64,000 bases of DNA from Marinimicrococcus flavescens. GTDB lineage: Bacteria; Pseudomonadota; Alphaproteobacteria; Geminicoccales; Geminicoccaceae. The position numbers and the translations under genes were made by a program. Below, in pieces: positions 55,704-64,000 of the stretch. The stretch spans positions 39,989 through 103,988 of the forward strand of contig JARGEQ010000051.1 in the NCBI GenBank assembly GCA_029211145.1. Reading direction: 5' to 3'. Under the pieces are notes generated by a model. The model was given only the letters and a program-made list of their open reading frames with translations. It was not told the DNA's origin and did not search any database. Position 1 is the first letter of the stretch; every line of letters begins with the position of its first letter.

Positions 55704-56581
55704 GCAGCATGAACGCAACCATCGAGGACGTGCCGCAGCGCCGCTCGGCGTTCCGGCGGCTGTTCCGTGACGGCGCTGCGCTGCTGGCGCTGGCCGTCCT
55801 CGCCGTGATCGTGGCGGCAGCGCTGCTGGCGCCGTGGCTGGCCCCGCACGACCCGTTCGCCACGACCCGCCAGCCCTTGCTGCCGCCGGTGTGGAACGAG
55901 GCCGGCCAGTGGGCCTTCCCGTTCGGCACCGACGGCCAGGGCCGCGACATCCTGAGCCGCCTGCTCTACGGCTCGCGCCTGACCCTGCTCATGGGCCTCT
56001 TGAGCGTGGCCATCGGCGGCGGCATCGGCATGGTGGTGGGCATGCTCTCGGCCTTCTACCGGCGCATCGACCCCTTCATCATGCGCGTGGTCGACGTGCT
56101 GCTGTCCTTCCCGGCGATCCTTTTGGGCCTGGCCGTGGCGGCCATCTTCGGCACCGGCGTCACCGCCATCATCATCGCTCTGGCGATCGCCACCATCCCC
56201 GACGTCGCCCGTGTCACCCGCAGCGCCGCGGTGGTGGTGATGGGCCAGGACTTCATGGAGGCGGGCCGCGCCATCGGCCTGTCCGACGCGACGCTGATCC
56301 GCCGCTATCTCGCCCTCAACTGCATCTCCTCGGTTTTCGTGTTCCTCACGCTGCGCTTCGGCCAGGTGATCCTGATCGGCGCGGCGCTGAGCTTTTTGGG
56401 CCTGGGCGCCAAGCCGCCCAGTGCCGAGCTCGGGATGATGGCGGCGCAGGGCCGGGACTTCCTGTTCTTCGCCCCGCACGTCGCGACGATCCCGAGCCTG
56501 ACCATCTTCCTGATCGTCCTGTGCGCCAACATGGTGGGAGACGCGCTGCGCGACGTTCTCGACCCGCGTCTGCGCCGCTGA
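55700..56581 (+). CDS. ABC transporter permease, DppC/OppC type
   Basis: Second permease (293 aa). Typical LAPHDPFATT region, FGTDGQGRDILSRLLYGSR and the EAA loop EAGRAIGLSDATLIRRYL; five to six helices. GTG 55700 overlaps the DppB stop as GTGA, the coupling style used throughout this locus; ATG 55709 is the alternative. Confidence 0.94.
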   Translation: MSSMNATIEDVPQRRSAFRRLFRDGAALLALAVLAVIVAAALLAPWLAPHDPFATTRQPLLPPVWNEAGQWAFPFGTDGQGRDILSRLLYGSRLTLLMGLLSVAIGGGIGMVVGMLSAFYRRIDPFIMRVVDVLLSFPAILLGLAVAAIFGTGVTAIIIALAIATIPDVARVTRSAAVVVMGQDFMEAGRAIGLSDATLIRRYLALNCISSVFVFLTLRFGQVILIGAALSFLGLGAKPPSAELGMMAAQGRDFLFFAPHVATIPSLTIFLIVLCANMVGDALRDVLDPRLRR

Positions 56582-56607
56582 ACCGCAAAAGGGAGGTTTT
56601 TGGAACA

Positions 56608-58212
56608 ATGGCGACAACAGCACTCAAGGCCACGGCCCGCCGCCTGCTCGCGGGCGGCGTGTGCCTCGCCGCCGCGGGCCTCGTCGCGGCCCCGGCGCTG
56701 GCCCAGTCGATCACCGTCGTGCGCGAGGTCGACAGCGACCGCTACGACCCGCACCGCTCGACGGCCCGCGCGGCCTCCGAGGTGCTCTTCATGGTGGCCG
56801 ACACGCTGGTCAGCCTCGACTACGACATGCAGACCGTGAAGCCGGGCCTGGCCGAGCGCTGGGAAGTGTCCGACGACGGCAAGACCTACACCTTCCATCT
56901 CAAGGACGGGGTGAAGTTCTGCGACGGCAAGAAGATGACGGCCGCCGACGTCGTCTATTCGCTCAAGCGCTGGATCGATCCCGCCACCAAGTCGCCGGTC
57001 GCCTGGCGCGCGGGGGAGGTCGAGGACATCGTCGCCGTCGACGATCGCACGGTCGAGTACCGTCTCAAGGCGCCGTTCAGCGAGCTGCTCTACCAGCTCA
57101 CCCAGAGCTTCGCCGTGGTCATCGACCAGGCGACGGTGGAGAAGCTGGGCGGCGACTTCGGCGTCAAGGGCTTCAACGGCACCGGCCCCTACTGCTGGGT
57201 CGAGTGGCGGCCCAGGAACGATCTCAAGCTCGCGCGCAATCCCGACTACAACTGGGGTCCGCCGATCTACGAGAACACCGGCCCGGCCCAGGTCGAGGAG
57301 ATCGTCTGGAAGATCGTGCCCGAGGAGAACACCCGCATGGCGGCGGTCGCCACCGGGCAGTCCGAGATCACCCAGTACGTCCCCTACAGCACCCTCAACA
57401 CGCTGCGCGCGAACCCGCAGCTGCTCGTCAGCCAGTCCGACGCCGCCTTTTGGACCTATTTCGCCGGGTTCAAGATCGACCGGGAGATGGTGAGCGAGGA
57501 GGCCGTCCGCCAGGCCATGGTGCTGGCCGTCGACCAGGACGCCATCGCCGAGAACCTCTATTTCGGCGAGGTCGAGCCGGCCCACAGCTATATCAGCCAG
57601 GCCGCCCTCGACTGGGACAAGGACCTCGACGACAAGCTCATCCGCACCGACGTCGAGAAGGCGGGCAAGCTGCTCGACGAGGCGGGCTGGAAGATGGAAT
57701 CCGACGGGTTCCGCTACAAGAACGGCAAGAAGCTGTCGCCGGTGGCCTACAGCTTTGCCGGCTCGACGTGGCAGAAGCTGATGGAGGCCATGCAGGGCGA
57801 TCTGCGCAAGGTCGGTGTCGATCTGGACATCCAGGCCTTCGACGCCACCATCGCCTGGGGCAAGATGGCGACCCAGGAGTTCGACGTGTTCGGGATGAGC
57901 TATCCCTACATCTCGGCCGGCGACGCGCTCAATCTCTACTTCCGCTCGGCCAACACCCCCACCCCCAACCGCATGAACTGGAAGGATCCGGAGACCGACG
58001 AGCTGCTCGATCGCGGCAAGGCGGCGCTGGATCCCGAGACCCGGGCGCAGGCCTATGGCAAGGTGCTCGAGAAGGTGCACCAGGCGGCGGTGTGGATCCC
58101 GCTCTACCACGAGCCGATGAAGCTCGTGCAGACCAAGAAGCTGGCGCCCGTGAAGCCCCACAACATCTATGGCTGCGGGCTCTACAAGGGCTTGGACATC
58201 AAGTTCCAGTAG
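56608..58212 (+). CDS. ABC transporter substrate-binding protein, family 5 (peptide/nickel type)
   Basis: Periplasmic receptor (534 aa). Signal peptide ends near residue 32 (ALA|QS). SBP_bac_5 features: LAERWEVSDDGKTYTFHLKDGVKF (shown as LAERWEVSDDGKTYTFHL), FNGTGPYCWVEW and the C-terminal PLYHEPMKLV. GGGAGG lies 11 nt before ATG 56608. The ligand may be a peptide, opine, glycoside or amine-type compound; the two flanking amidohydrolases suggest something with a hydrolysable C-N bond. A strong hairpin follows. Confidence 0.95.
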   Translation: MATTALKATARRLLAGGVCLAAAGLVAAPALAQSITVVREVDSDRYDPHRSTARAASEVLFMVADTLVSLDYDMQTVKPGLAERWEVSDDGKTYTFHLKDGVKFCDGKKMTAADVVYSLKRWIDPATKSPVAWRAGEVEDIVAVDDRTVEYRLKAPFSELLYQLTQSFAVVIDQATVEKLGGDFGVKGFNGTGPYCWVEWRPRNDLKLARNPDYNWGPPIYENTGPAQVEEIVWKIVPEENTRMAAVATGQSEITQYVPYSTLNTLRANPQLLVSQSDAAFWTYFAGFKIDREMVSEEAVRQAMVLAVDQDAIAENLYFGEVEPAHSYISQAALDWDKDLDDKLIRTDVEKAGKLLDEAGWKMESDGFRYKNGKKLSPVAYSFAGSTWQKLMEAMQGDLRKVGVDLDIQAFDATIAWGKMATQEFDVFGMSYPYISAGDALNLYFRSANTPTPNRMNWKDPETDELLDRGKAALDPETRAQAYGKVLEKVHQAAVWIPLYHEPMKLVQTKKLAPVKPHNIYGCGLYKGLDIKFQ

Positions 58213-58222
58213 GACGAGCGGC

Positions 58223-58249
58223 GCCGCCGCCCCTGACCGGGGCGGCGGC
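58223..58249 (+). terminator. Hairpin after the binding-protein gene
   Basis: Perfect 11-bp GC-only stem GCCGCCGCCCC/GGGGCGGCGGC with a 5-nt loop, 10 nt after the receptor stop, followed by an imperfect T-rich stretch. Located between receptor and amidohydrolase genes, it could set higher receptor expression by partial termination or 3'-end protection. Confidence 0.55.
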
Positions 58250-58278
58250 CGGCTTTGCTGTCTCTTTAGGAGCGGGAA

Positions 58279-59724
58279 TTGAGCACCACCCTGATCAGGA
58301 AGGCCAGCTGGGTCGTCGCCTGGGACGAAGCGGCCGGCAAGCATGTCTATCTCAACGACGCCGACGTGGCGTTCGAGGGCAACCGCGTCACCCATGTGGG
58401 CCCGGCCTTCGCCGGCACCGCGGAGAAGGTGATCGACGGCAGCGGCCGGCTGGTGATGCCGGGCCTCGTCAACATCCACAGCCACCCCTTGAGCGAGCCC
58501 CTCAACAAGGGCTGGACCGACGAGCTGGGCAGCCCGGCCCTGGGCATGAGCTCGCTCTACGAGTTCATGCCGATCTACCGGCCCGACCTCGAGGGCACCC
58601 GGGCCTGCGCCCGGACGGCGGTGGCCGAGCTGCTGCTCTCCGGCGTCACCACCCTGGTCGATCTCTCGGTGGGCTACGAGGGCTGGTTCGAGATTCTGGA
58701 CGAGAGCGGCATCCGCCCGGTGGTGGCGCCGATGTACCGCTCGGCCCGCTGGTTCACCCGCAACGGCAGCATCGTCGAGTACGAGTGGGACGACGAGGCC
58801 GGCCACAAGGCCATGGAAGAGGCACTGGCGCTGGTCGACAAGGCACTGGCCCATCCCTCGGGCCGGTTCGGCGGCATGGTCGCACCCTCGCAGATCGACA
58901 CCTGCACGCCCGAGCTTATCAAGGCCAGCATGGCGGCGGCCCGCGAGCGCGGTGTCACCATGCAGATCCATGCAGCGCAAAGCATGGTCGAGTTCAACGA
59001 GCTGATGCGCCGCCATGGCATGACCGCGGTGCAGTGGCTCGATTCGCTGGAGGTTTTGGGCGAGGACACGATCCTCGGCCACGGCATCTTCCTCGACGAT
59101 TACGGCGTGCCGCACGCGCCGCGCACCGACGACCTGGCCCGCCTCAAGGCGACCCGCACGGCGGTGGCGCACTGCCCCAACGTCTTCCAGCGCCGCGGCA
59201 TCTCCATGCGCACCGTCGGCCGCTATCTGCGCGAAGGCGTGCGGGTCGGGCTCGGCACCGACACCTACCCGCACAACATGCTCGAGGAGATGCGCACCGC
59301 GCTCTATGTCTCGCGGCTGATGAGCGGCGATCCCTACGACCTGCGGACCTCCGACATCTTCGACGCCGCCACCGTGGGCGGGGCCGCGATCCTCAAGCGC
59401 AGCGACATCGGCAGGCTGAGCCCCGGCGCCAAGGCCGACATCGTCATGGTTGACCTCGACCTGCCCTCGATGAAGCCGATGCGCGACCCGCTCAAAAGCC
59501 TGATCTACGCCGCCGCCGAGCGCGCCGTGCGCGACGTCTTCGTCGACGGCAACCAGGTGGTGAAGGACGGCCGCTGCCTGACCATCGACGTGGAGGCTGC
59601 GGCCGAGGGCGTCCATCAGGCGCATCTGCGGGCACGCGAGGAGGTCAAGAACCTCCACTGGGCCGGCAAGAGCCACTGGGAGCTGGTGCCGTCGGTGTAC
59701 GAGATAAGGGGCAGGTCCACTTGA
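58279..59724 (+). CDS. Amidohydrolase (chlorohydrolase/deaminase-like, SsnA/AtzB-type)
   Basis: A 481-aa amidohydrolase of the mononuclear deaminase/chlorohydrolase branch. Metal ligands: VNIHSHPL (HxH), MQIHAAQS (His), ILGHGIFL (His), VAHCPNVF and LGTDTYPHN (Asp). The usual catalytic Glu of HxxE is Gln in HAAQ, which is odd for a deaminase. The start is TTG 58279 with AGGAG 6 nt upstream. It lies inside the ABC operon between the receptor and ATPase genes, and its stop overlaps the DppD start as TTGA. Confidence 0.9.
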   Translation: MSTTLIRKASWVVAWDEAAGKHVYLNDADVAFEGNRVTHVGPAFAGTAEKVIDGSGRLVMPGLVNIHSHPLSEPLNKGWTDELGSPALGMSSLYEFMPIYRPDLEGTRACARTAVAELLLSGVTTLVDLSVGYEGWFEILDESGIRPVVAPMYRSARWFTRNGSIVEYEWDDEAGHKAMEEALALVDKALAHPSGRFGGMVAPSQIDTCTPELIKASMAAARERGVTMQIHAAQSMVEFNELMRRHGMTAVQWLDSLEVLGEDTILGHGIFLDDYGVPHAPRTDDLARLKATRTAVAHCPNVFQRRGISMRTVGRYLREGVRVGLGTDTYPHNMLEEMRTALYVSRLMSGDPYDLRTSDIFDAATVGGAAILKRSDIGRLSPGAKADIVMVDLDLPSMKPMRDPLKSLIYAAAERAVRDVFVDGNQVVKDGRCLTIDVEAAAEGVHQAHLRAREEVKNLHWAGKSHWELVPSVYEIRGRST

Positions 59725-60749
59725 CGCAGAGCGCTGTCAGCGCGGGCAGCGGGGCGGCGCCGGAAGCGCCGCCCCTGCTCGAGGTCCGCGACCTCAAGAC
59801 ATGGTTCAAGACCGAGGACGGGCTCTACCGCGCCGTCGACGGGGTGAGCTTCGCCGTGCGGCGCGGCCGCACCCTGGCGGTGGTCGGCGAATCCGGCTGC
59901 GGCAAGAGCGTCACGTCGCTCTCGATCATGCGGCTGGTGCCCGAGCCGCCGGGCATCCGCGCCGGCGGCCAGATCCTCCTCGACGGCGAGGATCTCCTCG
60001 AGAAATCGCAGGTCGAGATGCAGGACATCCGCGGCCAGCGGGTCTCGATGATCTTCCAGGAGCCGATGACCTCGCTCAACCCGGTCTACCGGGTCGGCGA
60101 GCAGATCGTCGAGGGGCTGGTCAAGCATCGCGGCATGAGTGCGGCCGAGGCGCGCGCCAAGGCCATCGAGATGCTGGGCCTGGTGCGCATCCCCTCGCCC
60201 GAGAGCCGGGTCGACAGCTTTCCGCACGAGATGTCGGGCGGCATGCGCCAGCGGGTGATGATCGCCATGGCCCTGGCCTGCGATCCGGCCCTGCTGATCG
60301 CCGACGAGCCGACCACCGCGCTCGACGTCACCATCCAGGCGCAGATCCTGGGGCTGATGCGCGAGATCCAGGCGCGCCTGGGCACCGCCATCATCCTGAT
60401 CACCCACGATCTGGGCGTGGTCGCCGAGATGGCCGACGACGTGGTGGTGATGTATGCCGGCAAGGTCGTGGAGCGGGCCGGTGTGCGGGCCCTCTTCGAC
60501 GATCCGCAACATCCCTACACCCTGGGCCTGATCGATTCGATCCCGCGCCTGGAAGAGAAGCGCGACCGCCTCTCGACCATCGAGGGCAGCGTCCCGCACC
60601 CGCAGCGTCTGCCCGAGGGCTGCAGGTTCAGCCCGCGCTGCCCGCTCGCCACCGACCGCTGCCGCAACGAGGAGCCGCCGCTGCGGCAGCTCCGCGACGG
60701 CCATGAGGTCGCCTGCTGGTACGCTCCCATCGACGAGGCCGCAGCATGA
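59721..60749 (+). CDS. ABC transporter ATP-binding protein, DppD/OppD type
   Basis: ATPase subunit (342 aa). Walker [10 protein letters not shown]-loop [10 protein letters not shown], signature MSGGMRQRV, Walker [13 protein letters not shown], switch His THDLG, and the oligopeptide C-terminal domain [13 protein letters not shown]. The start is TTG 59721, overlapping the amidohydrolase stop. Coupled to DppF. Confidence 0.95.
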   Translation: MTQSAVSAGSGAAPEAPPLLEVRDLKTWFKTEDGLYRAVDGVSFAVRRGRTLAVVGESGCGKSVTSLSIMRLVPEPPGIRAGGQILLDGEDLLEKSQVEMQDIRGQRVSMIFQEPMTSLNPVYRVGEQIVEGLVKHRGMSAAEARAKAIEMLGLVRIPSPESRVDSFPHEMSGGMRQRVMIAMALACDPALLIADEPTTALDVTIQAQILGLMREIQARLGTAIILITHDLGVVAEMADDVVVMYAGKVVERAGVRALFDDPQHPYTLGLIDSIPRLEEKRDRLSTIEGSVPHPQRLPEGCRFSPRCPLATDRCRNEEPPLRQLRDGHEVACWYAPIDEAAA

Positions 60750-61837
60750 CCGAGACCACCGGGCCGCTCCTCAGGGTCGAGGGGCTGGTCAAGCACTTCC
60801 CCGTCAAGAAGGGCATGATCCTCCAGCGCACCGCCGGCGTGGTACGCGCGGTGGACGGCGTCTCCTTCGAGCTGCGGCGCGGCGAGACCCTGGCGCTGGT
60901 GGGCGAGTCGGGCTGCGGCAAGTCCACCACCGGGCGCCTCGTGCTGCGCCTGATCGAGGCCACCGAGGGGCGCGTCGAGCTCGCCGGCGAGGATGTCCGC
61001 GCTCTCGATACCGGCGCGCTGCGCCGGCTGCGCCGCAAGATGCAGATCATCTTCCAGGACCCGTTCGCCTCGCTCAACCCGCGCCTGACGGTGGGCGAGA
61101 TCCTGGCCGAGCCGCTGCGCCTGCATCGCATCGTCGAGCCGGCCGAGCTCACCGAGCGGGTGCACGAGCTTTTGCGGGTGGTGGGCCTCGCCCCCTACCA
61201 CGCCCAGCGTTATCCTCACGAGTTCTCCGGCGGCCAGCGCCAGCGCATCGGCGTGGCCCGGGCGCTCTCGACCCAGCCCGACCTCATCGTCTGCGACGAG
61301 CCGGTCTCGGCTCTCGACGTCTCGATCCAGGCGCAGGTGGTGAACCTGCTCCAGGACCTCCAGGCACAATTCGGCCTGAGCTACATCTTCATTGCCCACG
61401 ATCTGGCGGTGGTGAAGCACATCTCCGACCGCGTGGCGGTGATGTATCTCGGGCGCATCGTCGAGCTGGCCTGCAAGGACCAGCTCTATGCCGACCCGCG
61501 GCATCCCTACACCCAAGCACTGATGGCGGCGATCCCGCGGCCCGAGCCCGGTGCTGCCGGCACCAGGCAGGTGCTCGAGGGCGACGTGCCCAGTCCCCTC
61601 TCGCCGCCTTCGGGCTGCACCTTCCACCCGCGCTGCGCGTTCGCGAAAGACCGCTGCCGCAGCGAGGTGCCGTCCTACCGGCGCATGGCGGACGGGCGCT
61701 TCGTCGCCTGCCACTTCGCCGAGGACATCCCCAAGGCCGAGGCGGCGGTCGACCCGGAGGGTGCGGACGAGCCGCGCTATCGCCGCCGGCTGGCCGTGCT
61801 GCAGGCTGCGCGGCCCCAGGAGCCGCAGCCGGCCTGA
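60746..61837 (+). CDS. ABC transporter ATP-binding protein, DppF/OppF type
   Basis: Second ATPase subunit (363 aa). Walker [10 protein letters not shown]-loop [11 protein letters not shown], signature [10 protein letters not shown], Walker [19 protein letters not shown] and the [15 protein letters not shown]-terminal domain. ATG 60746 overlaps the DppD stop as ATGA. Last gene of the ABC-amidohydrolase operon. Confidence 0.95.
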   Translation: MTETTGPLLRVEGLVKHFPVKKGMILQRTAGVVRAVDGVSFELRRGETLALVGESGCGKSTTGRLVLRLIEATEGRVELAGEDVRALDTGALRRLRRKMQIIFQDPFASLNPRLTVGEILAEPLRLHRIVEPAELTERVHELLRVVGLAPYHAQRYPHEFSGGQRQRIGVARALSTQPDLIVCDEPVSALDVSIQAQVVNLLQDLQAQFGLSYIFIAHDLAVVKHISDRVAVMYLGRIVELACKDQLYADPRHPYTQALMAAIPRPEPGAAGTRQVLEGDVPSPLSPPSGCTFHPRCAFAKDRCRSEVPSYRRMADGRFVACHFAEDIPKAEAAVDPEGADEPRYRRRLAVLQAARPQEPQPA

Positions 61838-61849
61838 GCAAGGCGGGGC

Positions 61850-61873
61850 GTGGCTGCCGCACGGTGCGGCCAC
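61850..61873 (+). terminator. Hairpin at the end of the ABC operon
   Basis: Stem GTGG-CTG-CCGC closing on GCGG-CCAC with a 5-nt loop, 12 nt after the DppF stop; no U-run. The rest of the 246-bp gap to dusA shows nothing I can call. Confidence 0.4.
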
Positions 61874-62083
61874 CCCTCCTCCGGTCCTCGCAAGCTCGCC
61901 GGCCATGCGCCGCCCCCTTTCTCCAGCGGGCTTCCCTGCGACCGACTGTAGCCGCACCGGGTTAAGGAATGGTTGGCGGCGGCGACTTTCGCTAGAAGCC
62001 GCCATGGTGCAGACTCGGCACCACCCGTTCCCCGCCGGTTGCCGCACGAGCGGCAGCGGCCGGCCCCCTCGCGCGCGGACGAG

Positions 62084-63082
62084 ATGAGCAACGAGGACGT
62101 CACCCGAACCGCCCGCTTGAGCGTCGCCCCGATGCTCGACTGGACCGACCGGCACTGCCGTTATTTTCACCGGCAGATCGCGCCGCGCGCCCTGCTCTAT
62201 ACCGAGATGGTGACCACCGGGGCGCTGCTGCACGGCGACAGGGCCCGCTTTCTCGACTTCGATCCGGCCGAGCACCCGCTTGCCCTGCAGCTCGGCGGCA
62301 GCGAGCCCGGGGAGCTCGCCGCCTGCGCCCGCCTCGCCGCCGAATGGGGCTACGACGAGGTCAACCTCAACTGCGGCTGCCCCTCCGAGCGCGTCCAGAA
62401 GGGCGCCTTCGGGGCCTGCCTCATGGCCGAGCCGAAGCTGGTGGCCGAGTGCGTGGCGGCGATGCGCGCGGCAGTCTCGATTCCCGTCACCGTCAAGTGC
62501 CGCATCGGCATCGACGACAGCGAGGAGTTCGCGTTTCTCGCAGCCTTCGTCGAGACGGTGGCCGCCGCCGGCTGCACGACCTTCGTCGTCCATGCCCGCA
62601 AGGCCTGGCTCAAGGGCCTGAGCCCGAAGGAGAACCGCGAGATCCCGCCGCTCCGCCACGAGTTGGTGCACCGCCTCAAGGCGGCCTTCCCGCATCTGGC
62701 CATCGTCCTCAATGGCGGGCTGCGCGACCCGCGCGAGGCGGCGCGCCATTTGCCGGCCCTGGACGGCGTGATGATCGGCCGCGAGGCCTACGAGAATCCC
62801 TGGAGCCTCGCCGCCTTCGAGAGCGCCATCTTCGGCGACGCCGCCGGCGGCGACCGCGACCGGGTGCTCGAGGCAATGGTCGCCTATGCGGAGCGCGCCA
62901 TGGAGCGCGGCGTGCCGCTGAAGAGCATCACCCGCCACATGCTCGGGCTCTATAACGGCCTGCCGGGCGCCCGCGCCTGGCGCCGCACGCTCAGCGAGCG
63001 GGCGCGCCTGCCGGGGAGCGGCCCAGGGCTCCTGCGCGAGGCGGCAGCGCAGGTGCGGGCACCGGCGTCCCTCGCCGCCTGA
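62084..63082 (+). CDS. dusA: tRNA-dihydrouridine synthase A
   Basis: FMN enzyme (332 aa) reducing uridines in the tRNA D-loop (U20/U20a in DusA). It begins LSVAPMLDWTDRHCRYFHR (DusA-type), with the catalytic Cys99 in NLNCGCPSERVQKGAFGACLM (shown as NLNCGCPS), VKCRIGIDD, HARKAWLKGLSPKENREIPP and NGGLRD plus GRE phosphate loops. ATG 62084 is chosen from family N termini; the frame is open further upstream but without similarity. Confidence 0.95.
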   Translation: MSNEDVTRTARLSVAPMLDWTDRHCRYFHRQIAPRALLYTEMVTTGALLHGDRARFLDFDPAEHPLALQLGGSEPGELAACARLAAEWGYDEVNLNCGCPSERVQKGAFGACLMAEPKLVAECVAAMRAAVSIPVTVKCRIGIDDSEEFAFLAAFVETVAAAGCTTFVVHARKAWLKGLSPKENREIPPLRHELVHRLKAAFPHLAIVLNGGLRDPREAARHLPALDGVMIGREAYENPWSLAAFESAIFGDAAGGDRDRVLEAMVAYAERAMERGVPLKSITRHMLGLYNGLPGARAWRRTLSERARLPGSGPGLLREAAAQVRAPASLAA

Positions 63083-63144
63083 GGCCTTCATCCTTTCTTA
63101 GGATCTGCACCTCATGCTCCAGCCACCAGGTTGGAGTGCTGCAG

Positions 63145-63327
63145 ATGCTCGCGAGGGGGCCGTTCCGCTACCGGCAGGACCGCAAGGGTGCCACCGCCAT
63201 CGAATACGCCCTGCTGGCCTCCCTCTCCAGCATTCTGGCCCTGGCAGCTTTCATGGGCTTCGGCGACGGCCTCGCCGGCATGTACACGGAGCTCACCGAC
63301 GCGCTGAGCAGCGCCATGGGCGGCTGA
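63145..63327 (+). CDS. Flp-family type IVb pilin
   Basis: A 60-aa prepilin. A short basic leader (to Gly15) is followed by ATAIEYALLASLSSILALAAF: cleavage would fall between Gly15 and Ala16, with Glu20 at mature position 5, as required for Tad/Flp pilins. ATG 63145 has GGAG 8 nt upstream. No tad secretion genes are in the window, so this is an orphan copy or part of a dispersed system. Confidence 0.88.
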   Translation: MLARGPFRYRQDRKGATAIEYALLASLSSILALAAFMGFGDGLAGMYTELTDALSSAMGG

Positions 63328-63410
63328 TGCCGGCCGGCCGGACCGCATGCCCCGCGTCGGCGAACCCGACGCATGGCGGTTCTCCGAGCCCTTCCGGCGC
63401 TGCTTGCACC

Positions 63411-64000
63411 TCAGGAGACGCTGCTGCCGGTGGCGCCGCGCCGCTGCAGGACCGGCCGGCCCGGCAGCCCGCTCCGGCGATCTTGATGCACGCCTGCTGC
63501 GGCGACCAGGTTTCTGCAGGACGGCAGCGCCGCCAGCGTGACGAGCGACACGATGGCCACGGCGCACCCGCCCAGAAGATCGATGAAATAGTGGCCGCCG
63601 AAGACCGGGGTGGCGGCTATGGTCGCGCCCGCACACAAGGCGGCAGGCAAGAACAGCCTCGTGCGCCAGAAGGAGCAGGCAACGACCACGGAGCCGGCTG
63701 TATGAAACGACGGGAAAGTGGTGAGACCCTGTAAATCCTGCAACCGCACCGTCAGCGGCCAGGCCGTCCGCACACGATCCAGATAGTCGAGATAATGAGT
63801 GCCCGGCAGCGTCGCGAAAACCTCCGGAGCCACGGCATCCTCGAGGTGGAAAACGGTGGCTCCTTCGGCCGGCGTGAACATGCCGATCACCACACAAAGG
63901 AATGCGGAGAGCCAGAACGCCTCGACAAGGAATCTCGACCTTGCGAAGTCGCCTTTTGGACACCTCGAAGAACCCGCTGAGATGGGGGTCGAAACGGCTT
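63411..64000 (-). CDS. PAP2-family phosphatase, 5' partial
   Basis: Membrane lipid-phosphate phosphatase domain. The reading frame is open from the right edge of the window (from about 63999) to the stop at 63411, so the N terminus is missing. Visible: a hydrophobic helix (FLVEAFWLSAFLCVVIGMF), LTTFPSFHTAGSVVV (PAP2 SxxH motif with catalytic His) and GGHYFIDLLGG (final His/Asp motif). Members dephosphorylate phosphatidic acid, undecaprenyl diphosphate or related lipids; the target here is unknown. Convergent with the pilin gene. Confidence 0.85.
   Translation of the reverse strand, partial: AVSTPISAGSSRCPKGDFARSRFLVEAFWLSAFLCVVIGMFTPAEGATVFHLEDAVAPEVFATLPGTHYLDYLDRVRTAWPLTVRLQDLQGLTTFPSFHTAGSVVVACSFWRTRLFLPAALCAGATIAATPVFGGHYFIDLLGGCAVAIVSLVTLAALPSCRNLVAAAGVHQDRRSGLPGRPVLQRRGATGSSVS

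Noticed and set aside
56305..59676. 1123-codon open frame on the minus strand
   Set aside because: Antisense to the DppC, receptor and amidohydrolase genes; low-complexity His/Arg/Gly/Asp composition typical of the shadow frame in very GC-rich DNA.

Overview
The window is a contiguous, very GC-rich chromosomal segment from an alphaproteobacterium. The evidence is the nuoA-N order followed by birA, coaX, ribonuclease J and methylmalonyl-CoA epimerase; the rlpA-dacC-tmk-holB-metG-tatD-MBL cluster; and a tRNA-Asp/tRNA-Val pair next to nuoA. Rhodospirillales-like groups with many TRAP, TAXI and peptide-type ABC importers fit best, but no genus can be named from sequence alone. I found no insertion sequence, prophage, CRISPR array or rRNA. 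Gene density is high, and many genes overlap the previous stop codon by 4 nt (ATGA, GTGA, TTGA, once CTGA).

Layout. 1-5010: end of a Gfo/Idh/MocA dehydrogenase, then two near-identical TAXI solute-binding proteins in tandem and one fused TRAP permease. 5011-14357: envelope and housekeeping genes on both strands (SGNH hydrolase, OpgC-like membrane acyltransferase, EEP-family phosphatase, HMCES/YedK peptidase with an APH-AAA kinase, cysteine synthase, sulfurtransferase, PaiB-like flavoprotein, an OmpA-family protein with reversed domain order). 14540-23106: a minus-strand block running mltB, rlpA, D-Ala-D-Ala carboxypeptidase, tmk, holB, metG, tatD, MBL hydrolase, GNAT. 23151-23743: a small secreted protein and a probable small RNA. 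23743-41984: a minus-strand unit of complex I (nuoA-N) plus birA, coaX, rnj, mce and a DUF1467 gene, with a readable promoter upstream of nuoA. 42164-42461: divergent tRNA-Asp and tRNA-Val genes, each with its own promoter.

42398-47987: LysR regulator and SBF-family transporter (divergent, with an LTTR box between them), a FAD oxidoreductase and an LDH2-family dehydrogenase (coupled), a zeta-class GST and MsrB. 47992-61837: a LacI repressor divergent from an RraA-like gene and a DctPQM TRAP transporter, with two in-phase operator-like palindromes between them; then a second unit in which a peptide/nickel-type ABC importer is preceded by one amidohydrolase and interrupted by another. This looks like uptake and hydrolysis of an amide- or amine-containing organic compound, but the substrate is not readable. 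62084-64000: dusA, an orphan Flp-type pilin and a PAP2 phosphatase running off the edge.

The best candidates for something undescribed are the putative ~85-nt minus-strand small RNA near 23530-23614 (own promoter, anti-Shine-Dalgarno-like loop, intrinsic terminator), the tRNA-Val/LysR antisense overlap at an apparent synteny breakpoint, the duplicated TAXI receptors with a duplicated two-part upstream element, and the two-amidohydrolase ABC locus.
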